NCBI RefSeq assembly: GCF_019649055.1
Contig: NW_026570235.1
Coordinates: 124,001 to 188,000, forward strand
Origin: Paramacrobiotus metropolitanus
Taxonomy: Eukaryota > Tardigrada > Eutardigrada > Parachela > Macrobiotidae
DNA: 64,000 nucleotides
Reading direction: 5' to 3'
Below the pieces are notes generated by a model. It had not been told where the DNA came from, did not search any database, and saw only the letters and a list, made by a program, of their open reading frames with translations. Each line of letters begins with the position of its first letter. The stretch's first letter is position 1. Of the stretch, positions 1 to 12,103 are shown one piece after another. The translations under genes were made by a program, and so were the position numbers.

Positions 1-160
1 TGGGTGTAGAATTGGGAGCGCGCAATAACTATACGCAGCTAGATGCTCCGCCGAGAGCGATCGCGATGTGAATGGGACATTTTGTGTGGGTGACTGCGTG
101 TGTGTACTAACTTGTACAGGCAGCAGAGCCCTGATCGGAGACACTTTCCTCCTTTTCCAG

Positions 161-1177
161 GACAATCTGGCCAGCACCAGCACCGGGTCCGCCGGCACCG
201 TAGGCGAACTGGGCCGCACCTTCCGCAGCCGCTTCCTGGGCCGGTTCCAGTTCCGGCGCGGTGCACAGCGACCGCCCGAAGGGGAATCGCAGTATAAATA
301 CCCTAGTAAGTTCGCGCTTCCCTCCTTTTTTCGACCAGTTCGCTGGTCTTAAACGGAATTTTTGGCTAGGTCTATCCGTGCGTGAGTGGACAAGTGAAGA
401 TGTCGCCCTGTGGCTGCATTCCCTGCATCTGGGCGAATATAAGGATGTGTTCATCTCCCATGATATCCGCGGAAATGAACTCATCCATCTGGAACGACGG
501 GATCTCAAGGTTGGTTGATTTTTTCGTGCACTGCTCTTTTGTCCATTCAACGGAAATTTTGTTTTATTATATCACGTGGCTGCATTTGTGCGGCGATTAT
601 CGTATTAATTCTCACCAGTATTGCGTATTCTTTGTCTATATTACTTTTGGGAGCGATAGCAAAGTTGGATCACTAGTAAGGGTTTCAGTCAAGATTAGCT
701 ATTTCGGTGATTCGAGTTAGACGGCAACTAAATGGTAGAGTGTGTCAGATGAAAACGTTTCCATTTACACCAGAAAACATCTGCAAATACAAATATTTTA
801 TTATACTTCTTTACCGAATTTGAAGTGGAGTCTGGTTGTAGCCGTGATAATTAGAAATCGAAATGAAGACTACGGAAAAATTATTTTTATTGTCATTTGC
901 ACAATTTTTCATATGCGTCTGCAGAAATATTATTCTGTATGTCAGTCGATGACTCAATATGAAAGTAGCCCGTTTCCTCACATGCATTTTTAACCACAAG
1001 ACTACGAAATCGGTTATTTACTCTGTGATACTTTGCACGAGTGGCACATTTCTCACACTTTTAATTTTGTATTCTTGTTTTTAGGATCTGGGTATAACCA
1101 AAGTTGGCCATTTGAAGCGCATTCAACAGGCCATTCGCGATCTCATCCTCAACGTTAGCGACAGTTCGGCGTTGTGA
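161..1177 (+). CDS. Diacylglycerol kinase delta/eta-type, C-terminal part (SAM domain); 5' part outside window
   Basis: These are the last three exons of a diacylglycerol kinase, the enzyme that phosphorylates diacylglycerol to phosphatidic acid at membranes. I model exons 161-305, 370-509 and 1085-1177. The phases agree across both introns (gtaagt donor at 306, acceptors at 369 and 1084), and the stop is TGA at 1175-1177. The 126 codons contain an Arg/Ser-rich linker and then a sterile alpha motif domain, with the segments [26 protein letters not shown] and [12 protein letters not shown]. This pattern is typical of the C-terminal SAM domain of type II DGKs (delta/eta), which in the family forms helical polymers that control localisation. 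The catalytic domains lie upstream of the window. Delta versus eta cannot be decided, because invertebrates often have one gene for both. Confidence 0.85.
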
Positions 1178-1701
1178 ACACAGCTGCCCTGTGTTTCTTT
1201 CCCACAGATGTTTATTCCATGGAACCGGTTGGATAATTAATATAATGTCGTGTCTTTTGTCGGTCATGCGCGATCTTTTTTTTACTCTCCAGTGCGCGCG
1301 TTTTTTGGCGTTTTAACTCAGCGTTTCACCGGACATTTTTTGTCGATTTTTTGTGTCAAAAAAGGCATCGGGTTCTTTTTTTTGCTCCTTTTGCATACGA
1401 GATTTTTATCAGTATGGATGATCACGTTTTTTGCCTTCTTTTGCGAAATGGATTCTTCTGTGTTTTATAGAGATAGATTTTATGCAGATAACGTGAATGT
1501 GGCAAGATGTGTTTTTTGTATTTGCCCAAATCATTGCGTTGATCAAAACATTATTAAAGCGTGATGCAAGTAATCGAAACGGAATTCCATCGTTTCGCTG
1601 GGCTGTATTAGCGATTTTGAAAAATATATAATGATAAACTGCACCGGTTTCAAACAAAAACTTAATGAGTGACCTTTCAATTTATTACATAGTGTATCTT
1701 G
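1178..1701. other. Intergenic, no gene seen
   Basis: About 520 bases between the DGK stop and the first DIRS-derived repeat. It is AT-rich with T-runs, holds no convincing exon, and presumably contains the DGK 3' UTR. Confidence 0.5.
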
Positions 1702-2307
1702 TTAATTCTGTTGCTCGCGTGTGCTGTAACCGATCGACGACGGGGTTTGCCGGGTATTTTAATGGGAAACAATGATATACACAATGAATACAATGAATCA
1801 ACAACGAAAAACACAATGATCTAACAACAAGCACAAACGCCCCCCATGGGGAATATTGAACACAATGAAAGAAAACAATGAACCAATAAAAATAAACACC
1901 CCTTCCACAGCTCTTCCCAGGAAAAATGGGATAGGGTGGGTGGGAAAATCGCGTTCGACGTGAACTACATCAAAACTCTTTGCAAATGAACACTGATGTA
2001 AAGCTGCTAAAGGCAGCATGAAACCAGAGCAATCTCAAGGAATACCATCTGACCACCCAGATGGCCAGCAATAAATCTCAACCGCGACAGCACATTAATG
2101 TCAAAGGCGAGACAAAAATCATGCCGCTCGCCAGAATTAACATTCATTATCTCCGATAATTCCTTTTAATTCTGTTGCTCGCGTGTGCTGTAACCGATCG
2201 ACGACGGGGTTTGCCGGGTATTTTAATGGGAAACAATGATATACACAATGAATACAATGAATCAACAACGAAAAACACAATGATCTAACAACAAGCACAA
2301 ACGCCCC
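1702..2307. repeat. Pair of direct repeats (1702-1842 and 2165-2307) flanking a DIRS terminal segment (1951-2164)
   Basis: The block at 1702-1842 (starts TTAATTCTGTTGCTCGCG, ends near CAAACGCCCC) recurs nearly identically at 2165-2307. Between them, 1951-2164 is almost identical to 8746-8966, and the reverse complement of 8530-8740 is related to it. The same family of end sequences bounds the recombinase copies at 6018-6400 and 8400-8740. Terminal, inverted and internally repeated segments of this kind are characteristic of DIRS-like retroelements, which lack LTRs. This looks like the remaining terminal region of a mostly deleted, minus-oriented copy. Confidence 0.6.
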
Positions 2308-2309
2308 AA

Positions 2310-3930
2310 ACAAACCCCCAAACAGGAACATAAGAATATCCAATCAATGACCAACGTGGCAGCTGCACCACTGATACGGAAACTGTAGAAAGGAAGGCAA
2401 TGTCGGTAACAGACGACGCAAACTGCGCTTAAAATTAATTCCGAAATCACGGTGACCGATTATAAAGCAGAGAAATGTGCATCAGCGTCAAATGTCAATT
2501 GACACACAATAGTAGGAATATGGAATAAATAAGTACAGAAACTGTACAAGTGACGAATCAGCAGGATTAAAATATACTGCACAACCATAAGAGAATTGGT
2601 CAGTTTTGGAAAGTAGGATTATACGGGAAACTTGATGATCGCAAAACCGTAAAATGACGAAACTTATCGTCACGACTTATCAATGAGCGATAACGCAAAT
2701 TCAGACACAATGAATTCAGATACGCTGTGTGACAATGAAGAAACCGCAATGCGGGTTTCAGTAAAACACAGATGATATCAAGGGATATAGGCCAACAAAG
2801 AATTCAACGGGAACCAAACGTTGAATTCCTGTAAGTGCAACATGGGAATATTTGATCCCATACCGGTATTAACGGACGATAAATTAAACACTTCAGCTTC
2901 ATTAATGAGCCACGCAACACAACGTGGAAAATGTAGGAACTGTAGAAAGCGGCTCAGTGCCCCGGAATATATTTTCGGCATGGACACAGAAATGTGATGC
3001 TGGATAACATGTCTGAAGGTAAAATTGGAAGAACAAATGGTAATAACGTTGGCGTGCGAGCATCCGCGTTTCGCCTCCGGTTTGGTGATCGGCATATCCA
3101 CTGCTTTCCATCTCGTCCCATTGCGAATCAGTTAATCCGAGGCGTTAGATACAGTAGGATAAAAAAAAATTTGAGAACACCAAAACGAATCGGATACGGT
3201 TAAGTCTCTGGGATGATAACGTAAAAACGATTAAAAGTCATGTTTGATGTGAAAATCCCACGGAAACAATACCAACATAAATTTAGCTGAGCAAAGATGC
3301 AAAGGTAGTCAGAACGCAAACAACTGAAATCAGAATTCTACGCATCCGGCAAGTTACCGGACCGAAAGAACAGAGCAGCCGCTAACACGCTGGCAGTCGC
3401 AAATGAAAAGTGCAATTATGATATATACTATAATATAATATAATATATTGTAATCGCGTTCGACGTGAATAGCCAATAGGCCCAATACATGGTGATGGAC
3501 TGTATAAGCAAAATTATGGGACGCAAATAATATCTCGCGAACAAGACGAAAACGCACTTGATATCCAACAAATGTCCAGATCGATCAGCAAGATTAAAGA
3601 ACAAAACTGTTTAATGACGAGAGAACTGGTAAAATTTATAATTATGAATCACTATATAAGCGATTAAGAGAACTTTATGACTGTCATCAGGCAACAAGTT
3701 ACGTAACCGAACAGTATGGTCATCACTGAGGAATGAAGGGAACTGAGGTGCAAGCAGAAGGCAATGCATATTGTACACCCAAATAAGAAGCCATCAAAGG
3801 GAACCGAAATGACAACGAAGGAATCGTGATGCTGGTTTCCACTAAACACATGTGACCAACGGATATAAGCATTAAGCGATTATCAGGCATCAAGGGGAAC
3901 CAAACGATAAAATCATTGAAACACAATGAG
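2310..3930 (-). pseudogene. Decayed tyrosine-recombinase relics of DIRS-like elements
   Basis: Short minus-strand translations retain recognisable pieces of the recombinase that is intact at 7630-8397. At 2488-2673, SKTQFS-type wording survives as LLSKTDQFSYG, against SSKTDQFSHG in the intact copy. Near 3800-3930, MPDNRLMLISV matches MPDSRMPVSLDI, and a related piece lies around 2780-2830. Stops and frame changes separate the pieces. At least two overlapping relics seem to be present, because similar upstream wording (VWFPL) occurs in both blocks. Confidence 0.45.
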
Positions 3931-4996
3931 ACACAATGAAATAAAAATAAACAGATAAGAACTGCAGTGCCGCCGAATATGCCGCCGAAACGTTTTCTGC
4001 GTAGACACGGAAATGTGATGGTGGTTAACGGGTTTCACGGTAAAATCTGGAAATATTGACCAAAGGCAACCAGAAAATATTGGCAATAAGTATTTAACGA
4101 TAAATACAAGGCATATATATTACGGAACACACCATTAAGGTTACCCCTGTTTTGGCTTTTACCGTTCGCGAATGTGGAGATCCTGCGATATCGACTCAAA
4201 ACCCAGTCTTGACCATTCTAAAGTGTTTCTTAGTTAAAATCATGAAAAATTCAACCCCTGTAACCAGTATCATAGGTTCAATAGTAAACTTTAAAATTCA
4301 ACATTTGGTAATTCCGCTTAAAAATTAACTAGTCTGACTAGATTGAACTGAGATTTTTTGTTACCGGCCTGTAAAATATAAAACGCGATTCTCCAGCACC
4401 TTGCGAGAGCTTTTTGGAAAAAGTCCATTTTAAAGTTGCAACTTGCAAAAAACACTTCGTCGGTTGCTTGATTCGACAATAACTCGAGCAAAATCAACTT
4501 TTTTCAAAATCGCCCTCGCAATTAGACTTTTACGATATCCATACATCCACTGTCAAAATTTCAAAATTCTACTTAATTCCATTAGTGACTAGTTAATTTT
4601 CAAAGCCTGTTAACCGCATTTTTTAGCTGTAGGATTCGAAAGTTCATGCAGGGATAAATCTCATTTGAAGATGTTGGCAGTCTCAGTTCACCACACATAC
4701 CACGTAGGAATAGCCCGAAAGACCAACTAGACAGCCGAGTGTGCGCTGCCCAGCTACACTCATGTGTGATCAAAGTCTTTTGTCTTCAGAGTTTGCATCC
4801 ATTTTGCTACGGTTTTATGACCCAGTAAAATAAAAGATACAAATCGCAAACAGGTGCTCCCCATTCATTTGACTGCATGTCCAAATCTAATCGCTTGCAT
4901 ATACGCAGGCATGCAAATGGTAAGCCGGGCCGGTCATTAATTACAGTACTGGCTGCTCTGGGTCGAATACTTTAAAAATTTATATCTCGCCTCCCA
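3931..4996. other. Stretch without recognised gene
   Basis: AT-rich sequence between the recombinase relics and the inverted DIRS copy. I see no exon and no clear terminal repeat. It may be decayed element sequence. Confidence 0.4.
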
Positions 4997-6017
4997 GTTG
5001 CTCAACGAAACTGCAAATTCGGAGATACGCAAAAAACCAAAGAAAGCGAAACACATTGCACACCAAAGTAATGATTGGTCATATAACGATAAGGACGAAG
5101 CAATGATTCTGGTTTTCAACAATCGCATTATATCCAGTGAAACTGGCATTCGGCTATCAGGCATGATAGGAGCCAACCGCTGAAATCCTTTCAATGCATG
5201 TTGAACATTCATAGACACTACGGGATCAGATACACCGCTTTCAAGCGCATAGTTAGAGATTCCGGCAAGATATGTTCGCACCGACGAAAACTTATGGCCG
5301 CAACGATACAAATGAGCAATGAAATTCAGCACATTGACTTCGGTAAAAGTGATGAATTGTAAAATGGAGCAGACAGGAACCGCAAAACTGATTCAATGCA
5401 GTCAAATACGTTTTCCTAGTTGACGCGGAAATATGATGCTGCATCAAATGGTAGACTGTTGCATCTGCAAGATATCAGACCAAAAATCAGGCACATTTAC
5501 TGGACGCATGCAAGCGTTCGGAGCAGCTGCACGGAAACGATCGAATTCAAAACGGGAAAGTGAATCGGCAATTATGTTATCAATGCCCGATACGTGTTTT
5601 ACAGTCATCGTAAAGTTATTCAAAGCTGCAACCATTAAAATTTTTCGCAAGGCGTGCAGAATATCAGAATTTTTCGAATTAAGAGAACACCAGCAGTGAA
5701 CCACCGCCATGTTGTCACAATGAAAAATAATTTTTTGTTTTCGAAATTTTTCTGCCCAAACTAAACACGCAACATAAACAGGAATGATTTCCAAAAACGC
5801 AATACACCGTTGCGCAATTTCCTGCGACGGCCAGCGGCATGCAAACCATTCGCCGTCAAAATACGCAGCTAAACCAGTGCCGGCAGCTGCATCTGTATAC
5901 AGATGAAGGGCGTCAGGATGAGACCAATTAACAGACAAGAATGAAGCACAACCATTCCACTTTGGCAGAAACTCTGCCCACCAACGAAGATCGTCATAAA
6001 TATCATTAGTGATAACG
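4997..6017 (-). pseudogene. DIRS-like element, segment A: RNase H domain and N-terminal half of tyrosine recombinase
   Basis: Read on the minus strand, this block gives an RNase H-like domain (YTDAAAGTGLAAYFDG, later HCDNMAVVHCW and NIIADSLSRF) and then the N-terminal half of a tyrosine recombinase (NFIAHLYRCGHKFSSV to FFGFLRISEF). It is nearly identical to the plus strand at 6940-7960, so it is an inverted copy. The recombinase stops abruptly after SLSN at 4997. Its RNase H frame is intact across an A6 run that has become A5 in the plus copy. No reverse transcriptase domain is present, although autonomous DIRS elements encode RT-RNase H. Confidence 0.7.
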
Positions 6018-6873
6018 ATCGATGTGAACTGCATCAAAGATTTTGCAAATGGTAGATGGGCATGCAAGACTGCGAAAAGCAGCATGAAAACCAGAACAAC
6101 ATCAGGAAATGCTATCTGACCACCCAGATGGCCACCAATAAATCTGTCGCGCGACAGAACATTAACGTCAAAGGCGAGGCAAAAGCATGCCGCTCGCCAG
6201 AATTAACATTAATTATCTCCGATAATTCCTTTTAATTCTGCCGCTCGCTGTGGACGTAAACAGAACACCGCATCGTGGGTTTGCCGGGTATTTTTTATTC
6301 AAAACAATGAGTACACAATGAATATACAATGAACCAAAACAGAAACGCCCCAAACAAACCCCCAAACAGAACTCAGTACATGCGGAACGATTGAATTGGC
6401 AGATTCTCCCGAATATAACTTGAAAATGCCGAAGATTTCCAACGTCCAGCAGACTGTACTTGCTGACAAGATGAGCCCATCGCTAACGCAGTGGTTGCGG
6501 CTCCAATACGAAAACTGTGAGAGTGAATATCAGGAAATTCCGGTAATAACCGATGTAAATAACACTCAAAATAATTTCGAGACAATGATGAACCATCACG
6601 AAACACGAAAACGGCGCTTGAGCATCAGTACGGACACGGCATCGCGAATAACGAACATATGCACGAACAGGACAAATGGAACGCTCAGTAAAATTAAAAT
6701 GCACTGTATAACCATGAGAAAATTGGTCCGTTTTAGAACTTGGAATAACAAGTGACACATGATGCCCATCAAAGGTGACATGTCGAAATTGAATAGTGTG
6801 CTTATTGCTCAACGAAACTGCAAATTCGGAGATACGCAAAAAACCAAAGAAAGCGAAACACATTGCACACCAA
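6018..6873 (-). pseudogene. DIRS-like element, segment B: C-terminal half of tyrosine recombinase and terminal region
   Basis: On the minus strand 6863-6373 encodes the C-terminal half of the recombinase, including HSFRIGAATTALAMG and the terminal GRWKSSAFSSYIR. The frame changes near 6606 (QAPF followed by FRDG in another frame). The remaining part to 6018 is the terminal region, inverted relative to 8400-8740. Relative to the plus copy (A then B), the two inverted blocks lie in permuted order, A' then B'. They also share about 70 bases duplicated at 4997-5065 and 6806-6873. Confidence 0.7.
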
Positions 6874-7546
6874 AGTGTGTTCCTGCTGGACGTTTATTCA
6901 CGCGTAGACTAATTAATCTGTTGTCTTCGCCAGATCCAAATCGAATCGTTATCACTAATGATATTTATGACGATCTTCGTTGGTGGGTAGAGTTTCTGCC
7001 AAAGTGGAATGGTTGTGCTTCATTCTTGTCTGTTAATTGGTCTCATCCTGACGCCCTTCATCTGTATACAGATGCAGCTGCCGGCACTGGTTTAGCTGCG
7101 TATTTTGACGGCGAATGGTTTGCATGCCGCTGGCCGTCGCAGGAAATTGCGCAACGGTGTATTGCGTTTTTGGAAATCATTCCTGTTTATGTTGCGTGTT
7201 TAGTTTGGGCAGAAAAATTTCGAAAACAAAAATTATTTTTCATTGTGACAACATGGCGGTGGTTCACTGCTGGTGTTCTCTTAATTCGAAAAATTCTGAT
7301 ATTCTGCACGCCTTGCGAAAAATTTTAATGGTTGCAGCTTTGAATAACTTTACGATGACTGTAAAACACGTATCGGGCATTGATAACATAATTGCCGATT
7401 CACTTTCCCGTTTTGAATTCGATCGTTTCCGTGCAGCTGCTCCGAACGCTTGCATGCGTCCAGTAAATGTGCCTGATTTTGGTCTGATATCTTGCAGATG
7501 CAACAGTCTACCATTTGATGCAGCATCATATTTCCGCGTCAACTAG
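6874..7546 (+). pseudogene. DIRS-like RNase H domain, plus-strand copy, frameshifted, RT missing
   Basis: The sequence enters in the connection region (VPAGRLFTRRLINLL) and continues into the RNase H domain (LRWWVEFLPKWNG, YTDAAAGTGLAAYF). The frame breaks at about 7230, where an A5 run replaces the A6 of the inverted copy, and it continues in another frame (HCDNMAVVHCW, NIIADSLSRF). Everything upstream of the connection, including the polymerase domain, is absent. The boundary at 6874 abuts the inverted copy directly. The stop at 7544-7546 overlaps the recombinase frame, as is usual for the last two frames of DIRS elements. Confidence 0.7.
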
Positions 7547-7629
7547 GAAAACGTATTTGACTGCATTGAATCAGTTTTGCGGTTCCTGTCTGCTCCATTT
7601 TACAATTCATCACTTTTACCGAAGTCAAT

Positions 7630-8397
7630 GTGCTGAATTTCATTGCTCATTTGTATCGTTGCGGCCATAAGTTTTCGTCGGTGCGAACATATCTTGCCGG
7701 AATCTCTAACTATGCGCTTGAAAGCGGTGTATCTGATCCCGTAGTGTCTATGAATGTTCAACATGCATTGAAAGGATTTCAGCGGTTGGCTCCTATCATG
7801 CCTGATAGCCGAATGCCAGTTTCACTGGATATAATGCGATTGTTGAAAACCAGAATCATTGCTTCGTCCTTATCGTTATATGACCAATCATTACTTTGGT
7901 GTGCAATGTGTTTCGCTTTCTTTGGTTTTTTGCGTATCTCCGAATTTGCAGTTTCGTTGAGCAATAAGCACACTATTCAATTTCGACATGTCACCTTTGA
8001 TGGGCATCATGTGTCACTTGTTATTCCAAGTTCTAAAACGGACCAATTTTCTCATGGTTATACAGTGCATTTTAATTTTACTGAGCGTTCCATTTGTCCT
8101 GTTCGTGCATATGTTCGTTATTCGCGATGCCGTGTCCGTACTGATGCTCAAGCGCCGTTTTTCGTGTTTCGTGATGGTTCATCATTGTCTCGAAATTATT
8201 TTGAGTGTTATTTACATCGGTTATTACCGGAATTTCCTGATATTCACTCTCACAGTTTTCGTATTGGAGCCGCAACCACTGCGTTAGCGATGGGCTCATC
8301 TTGTCAGCAAGTACAGTCTGCTGGACGTTGGAAATCTTCGGCATTTTCAAGTTATATTCGGGAGAATCTGCCAATTCAATCGTTCCGCATGTACTGA
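7630..8397 (+). CDS. Tyrosine recombinase of a DIRS-like retroelement
   Basis: An uninterrupted frame of 255 codons encodes a tyrosine recombinase, the enzyme DIRS elements use instead of a DDE integrase to insert a circular DNA intermediate. Catalytic landmarks in order are Arg in GFLRISEF (about residue 101), His and Arg in HSFRIG (about 213-216), and the nucleophile candidate Tyr in SSAFSSYIR near 245. No ATG starts the frame. Homologous sequence (TRKTYLTALNQFCGSC) precedes it in another frame from about 7540, and an extra T around 7612 separates the two. The real start therefore lies upstream and this copy is probably inactive or needs frameshifting. The segment is 98-99% like the inverted halves at 4997-5332 and 6373-6863 by eye. 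Confidence 0.75.
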   Translation: MLNFIAHLYRCGHKFSSVRTYLAGISNYALESGVSDPVVSMNVQHALKGFQRLAPIMPDSRMPVSLDIMRLLKTRIIASSLSLYDQSLLWCAMCFAFFGFLRISEFAVSLSNKHTIQFRHVTFDGHHVSLVIPSSKTDQFSHGYTVHFNFTERSICPVRAYVRYSRCRVRTDAQAPFFVFRDGSSLSRNYFECYLHRLLPEFPDIHSHSFRIGAATTALAMGSSCQQVQSAGRWKSSAFSSYIRENLPIQSFRMY

Positions 8398-8966
8398 GTT
8401 CTGTTTGGGGGTTTGTTTGGGGCGTTTCTGTTTTGGTTCATTGTATATTCATTGTGTACTCATTGTTTTGAATAAAAATACCCGGCAAACCCACGATGCG
8501 GTGTTCTGTTTACGTCCACAGCGAGCGGCAGAATTAAAAGGAATTATCGGAGATAATTAATGTTAATTCTGGCGAGCGGCATGCTTTTGCCTCGCCTTTG
8601 ACGTTAATGTTCTGTCGCGCGACAGATTTATTGGTGGCCATCTGGGTGGTCAGATAGCATTTCCTGATGTTGTTCTGGTTTTCATGCTGCTTTTCGCAGT
8701 CTTGCATGCCCATCTACCATCTTGCATGCCCATCTATCGAATTTCGCGTTCGACGTGAACTACATCAAAACTCTTTGCAAATGAACACTGATGTAAAGCT
8801 GCTAAAGGCAGCATGAAACCAGAGCAATCTCAAGGAATACCATCTGACCACCCAGATGGCCAGCAATAAATCTCAACCGCGACAGCACATTAATGTCAAA
8901 GGCGAGACAAAAATCATGCCGCTCGCCAGAATTAACATTCATTATCTCCGATAATTCCTTTTAATT
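8398..8966. repeat. DIRS terminal region with imperfect inverted repeat (8530-8740 / 8746-8966)
   Basis: Downstream of the recombinase, 8530-8740 and 8746-8966 are imperfect reverse complements of about 210 bases meeting near 8743 (outer ends AATTAAAAGGAATTATCGG and CCGATAATTCCTTTTAATT). The second arm matches 1951-2164. A short tandem CTTGCATGCCCATCTA occurs at 8701-8735. The structure fits fused left and right termini of DIRS-type elements. Confidence 0.6.
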
Positions 8967-9312
8967 AGTTTCGTTGTTCTACCTCTCGATCATTATTTTC
9001 CGAAAATTCCTTTCTCGAAATCAACGAATACCACGATCACTAATTTATACTTCCACTGTTGTCATTTTTCTTTGTAACATCGTTAAACAGTGATTATGCA
9101 TTATCGCCGATCAGTCGCTTTTGCGGCTGCGTGAACCATGCCTTCGGGTAATTCTGCATTACATAGAAACAAATGCTGTGTTTCGTAAAAATGTTCCTCA
9201 ACCACAAACAAGCTTGAGGTAAAATGCTAGTGCAGTATCTCGAAAGAAAATGGTATCTGACAAGTCGTTCTGACGGAATAATCCCAGTTTTTAACCCACA
9301 ATAACGTCCACA

Positions 9313-12103
9313 ATGTTCAAACGGAGCGTGATGCGATCTCCTGTGAAAGCCTGTGATCTTTTTTATCCTTTCTGCATTTTTGGGCTGTTTATCAGCGTCT
9401 CTGCTCATATACGGTAACGTACACATACAGTTGCTGTATCTAGGACAGTTGTTGTTTTTATCCCCGGAAAAAAGGAATTTAGTGATTAGTGCTGAAAACT
9501 GAGCCTATTTGATACACAGTTTTAATACATCGTAATCTTCACGCCGTCCTTGTATATCAAGCGTACATATGCTGCAATTCAACGATATTAAATTTTGCAG
9601 GTTGATGTATCCTTTTCCGAGGAAGTACGCCATCGACTCTCTAAATAACAGAATAAACCCATACGGAGACTGCGGAATGCCACGAGGAAGCGGTAAAATA
9701 GAACGCTATCGGGATACATCACTTATATCTGTATACGCCTTTCAATTTTTTTTAATTAATATATCTATAGATTATCCGTACTTACAAAATCAAACTATTT
9801 CATGCTTTGCAGTGAACACGGAGATCTTGATGGGAAGTTCATTTACAGTTACATGGGCCGTTGGTCAACCACACGATGTATGCTAACATGTAAATTTTTG
9901 TATTTGATGGATGTCGAAAGGTCGCACGCTGCATGTGTACGGTCTGTACTATACTTCGATTTCTTATTTTCTTATAAAATAATTTCCGTGGCCGATCTTT
10001 GCGTTTTTGGGAATGTAAAGAATTTTAATTCATAACGTCGTTTTCTTGATAATGTATGTATGTACGACATTTGCAGGCGCGTTGACTCAGCATGAGGGTG
10101 ACCTTTGTAATCTGCAATAAATGACACAAGGAGTATCATAGTGAAAAGATATATGTACTATGTAGTATGTACTACGTATCGTCTCGCGACACTGTATAAT
10201 GAATAACATTCTAAATTTGTTAGGGCGGACACCGGGTGGAGTTGCTGGATAAAGAATACAATTTACTGGCCACACTCGTGCCATCGAACGGAACAGCCGA
10301 CGAATTCTATGGCAACAACACGGTTGCCAACATGGCCCGCGTAACCCTGCCCGCCGACATCTCCTGTCCACACTGCATTTTGCGGGTGATCAAACAGGGC
10401 GAGATGACCCCTGACCATGGCTCACCGTTCAGTTATGTCTACCGGAGCTGCGCCGATATCGAAATTGCCGATAAAGTGTCAAGTAAGAACACAGAGCGGG
10501 AACGACATTTGACAGGTCACCGTTAAAATTCTTTATACACCTCATTGCGGTATGTTGCTATGTTTTTATTCTTCTAGCAAGAAAGGCAAAGTGCTCGCAC
10601 CGTGGTGTATGGAACGGTACCGCGTGCCGATGTAATAAGCCATTTCTGGGCAATTTTTGTGAGTTTGAAGGTAGATATTGACCTTTAAGCATGTGAATAA
10701 GTTATATGCAACCGTTTAATTTCAGCGTCGTTTAGATATGGCTTACGCCTTACAAGTTATAATTCAGCTGCATTGATATTGTTGCAGAAGAATGCTTTGA
10801 CGACAGTGACTGCGCCAACGCCGGCATCTGCATCGATACACATGCTCAGTTCTTTCTCAGACGACAGTGTTACTGTCCCCGAGGGTGGCTAGGACCCCGC
10901 TGTGCCACTATGTCGGCGCACAATATTGTGACCTTTAACTCTTCTCTGTACCGAAAACTCGCAGCGCCCTATGCGGTGTTTACGCTGTACTGGAGAGTGA
11001 TTAAGGTCACGCATGAAGTGGAATTTGTTGTTCATGCCAAGACGAAAAATTGGCTGGCTGTCGGCTGGCGACCGGATGGTAAGCAGAATAATTAAAACTT
11101 CTAGAGTAAGTGGGAGCACACAGTGCCACACACACACACTGAACAGCAAAGCGTATGTTAAAGATATATCGAATTTTGCAGATATTGACGTATCTTGCAG
11201 GAAATTTCCACCTATGGATAAAGAAAACGTCATTTCCCTAAATGATACAAGTACGTGTATTCGCACTGTACAGTGTACATACAAGTGTGCTGCAAGACAT
11301 AAAATCGTAAAAATTTTGCCTTTGAAAGCAGCACATGTTATTTTGATTTTCTACGCAGATGGCAGATTAACGGTGAAAACTGTGGATTATCTTGGAACAG
11401 AATTCGCTAAAGGTTAGAAAGCTTTCCAGAAATATATGTATAAGCAAGTGTATACATATATATATATATATATATGCAAAGTGATATGCACAACCCTGGA
11501 ACATATATAATAAATTATATGGAACATACTGTTACATACAGTGTTATTATTCATCAACGCCAATATTAAGTACACATAGGAGTACATGGTTTTAGTGCCA
11601 TTACATCCAATGTCATGCACTGATGTGGTATATGCTAATGCGTACGGAAACCTGTGCCGTCTTCGTGACATGTACATTCGGGATTTTCACACTCCGGTGC
11701 TGGATGAGACATTTGGTGGTCAGCAAAGTTTAACGGCTGGTCAGTGCTCCGAAGACGACGGTACTGGCTATATACAGGCCATGTTTCGCCGAAAATTGAT
11801 CGGTAGGAGTGTCACGGCTTAAGTGACCTTTGTAAAATTAATTCAATTGTTTACACTTAATATAGTTATATGGTTGCAGCCAGTGATCCGGCTGATCATT
11901 CGTTAAACACCGGGAAAATGCATGTGATTTGGGCTGTCGGAGTAGATCCGTACATTCCTCCGCCGAAAAATCGCACTACCATCGACGATATTTACAGCGA
12001 AGCGAAAATTAAGACATTTTACCGGAAAGGAGAGTTGAACAGTCATGCACATTCACCGCGTACTAGAGGAATTTTTAAAATCGATTTTCTACTCGACTTA
12101 TAA
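9313..12103 (+). CDS. Secreted LPMO-like copper domain + EGF-like + DOMON protein
   Basis: The ten-exon model is 9313-9413, 9601-9692, 9813-9877, 10224-10482, 10578-10670, 10788-11078, 11182-11250, 11359-11412, 11596-11802 and 11880-12103. All phases agree, giving 484 residues. Exon 1 encodes a signal peptide ending ISVSA, so the mature protein would start with His (HIRLMYP). An N-terminal His is the first ligand of the histidine brace in lytic polysaccharide monooxygenases. A second candidate ligand is in AVGQPHDGGHRVELL. CPHCIL and YRSCADIEI resemble the conserved end of AA15/AA16-type domains. Two Cys-rich EGF-like modules follow (the second has CFDDSDC and RQCYCPRGWLGPRC), then a DOMON domain (heme or sugar binding in the family). 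Oxidative attack on chitin-like material is an inference. The DOMON could act as redox partner or binding module. Confidence 0.75.

Noticed and set aside
107-550. Minus-strand open frame over the DGK exons
   Set aside because: It is a shadow of the GC-rich coding strand; the plus strand gives a clear SAM domain with matching splice phases.
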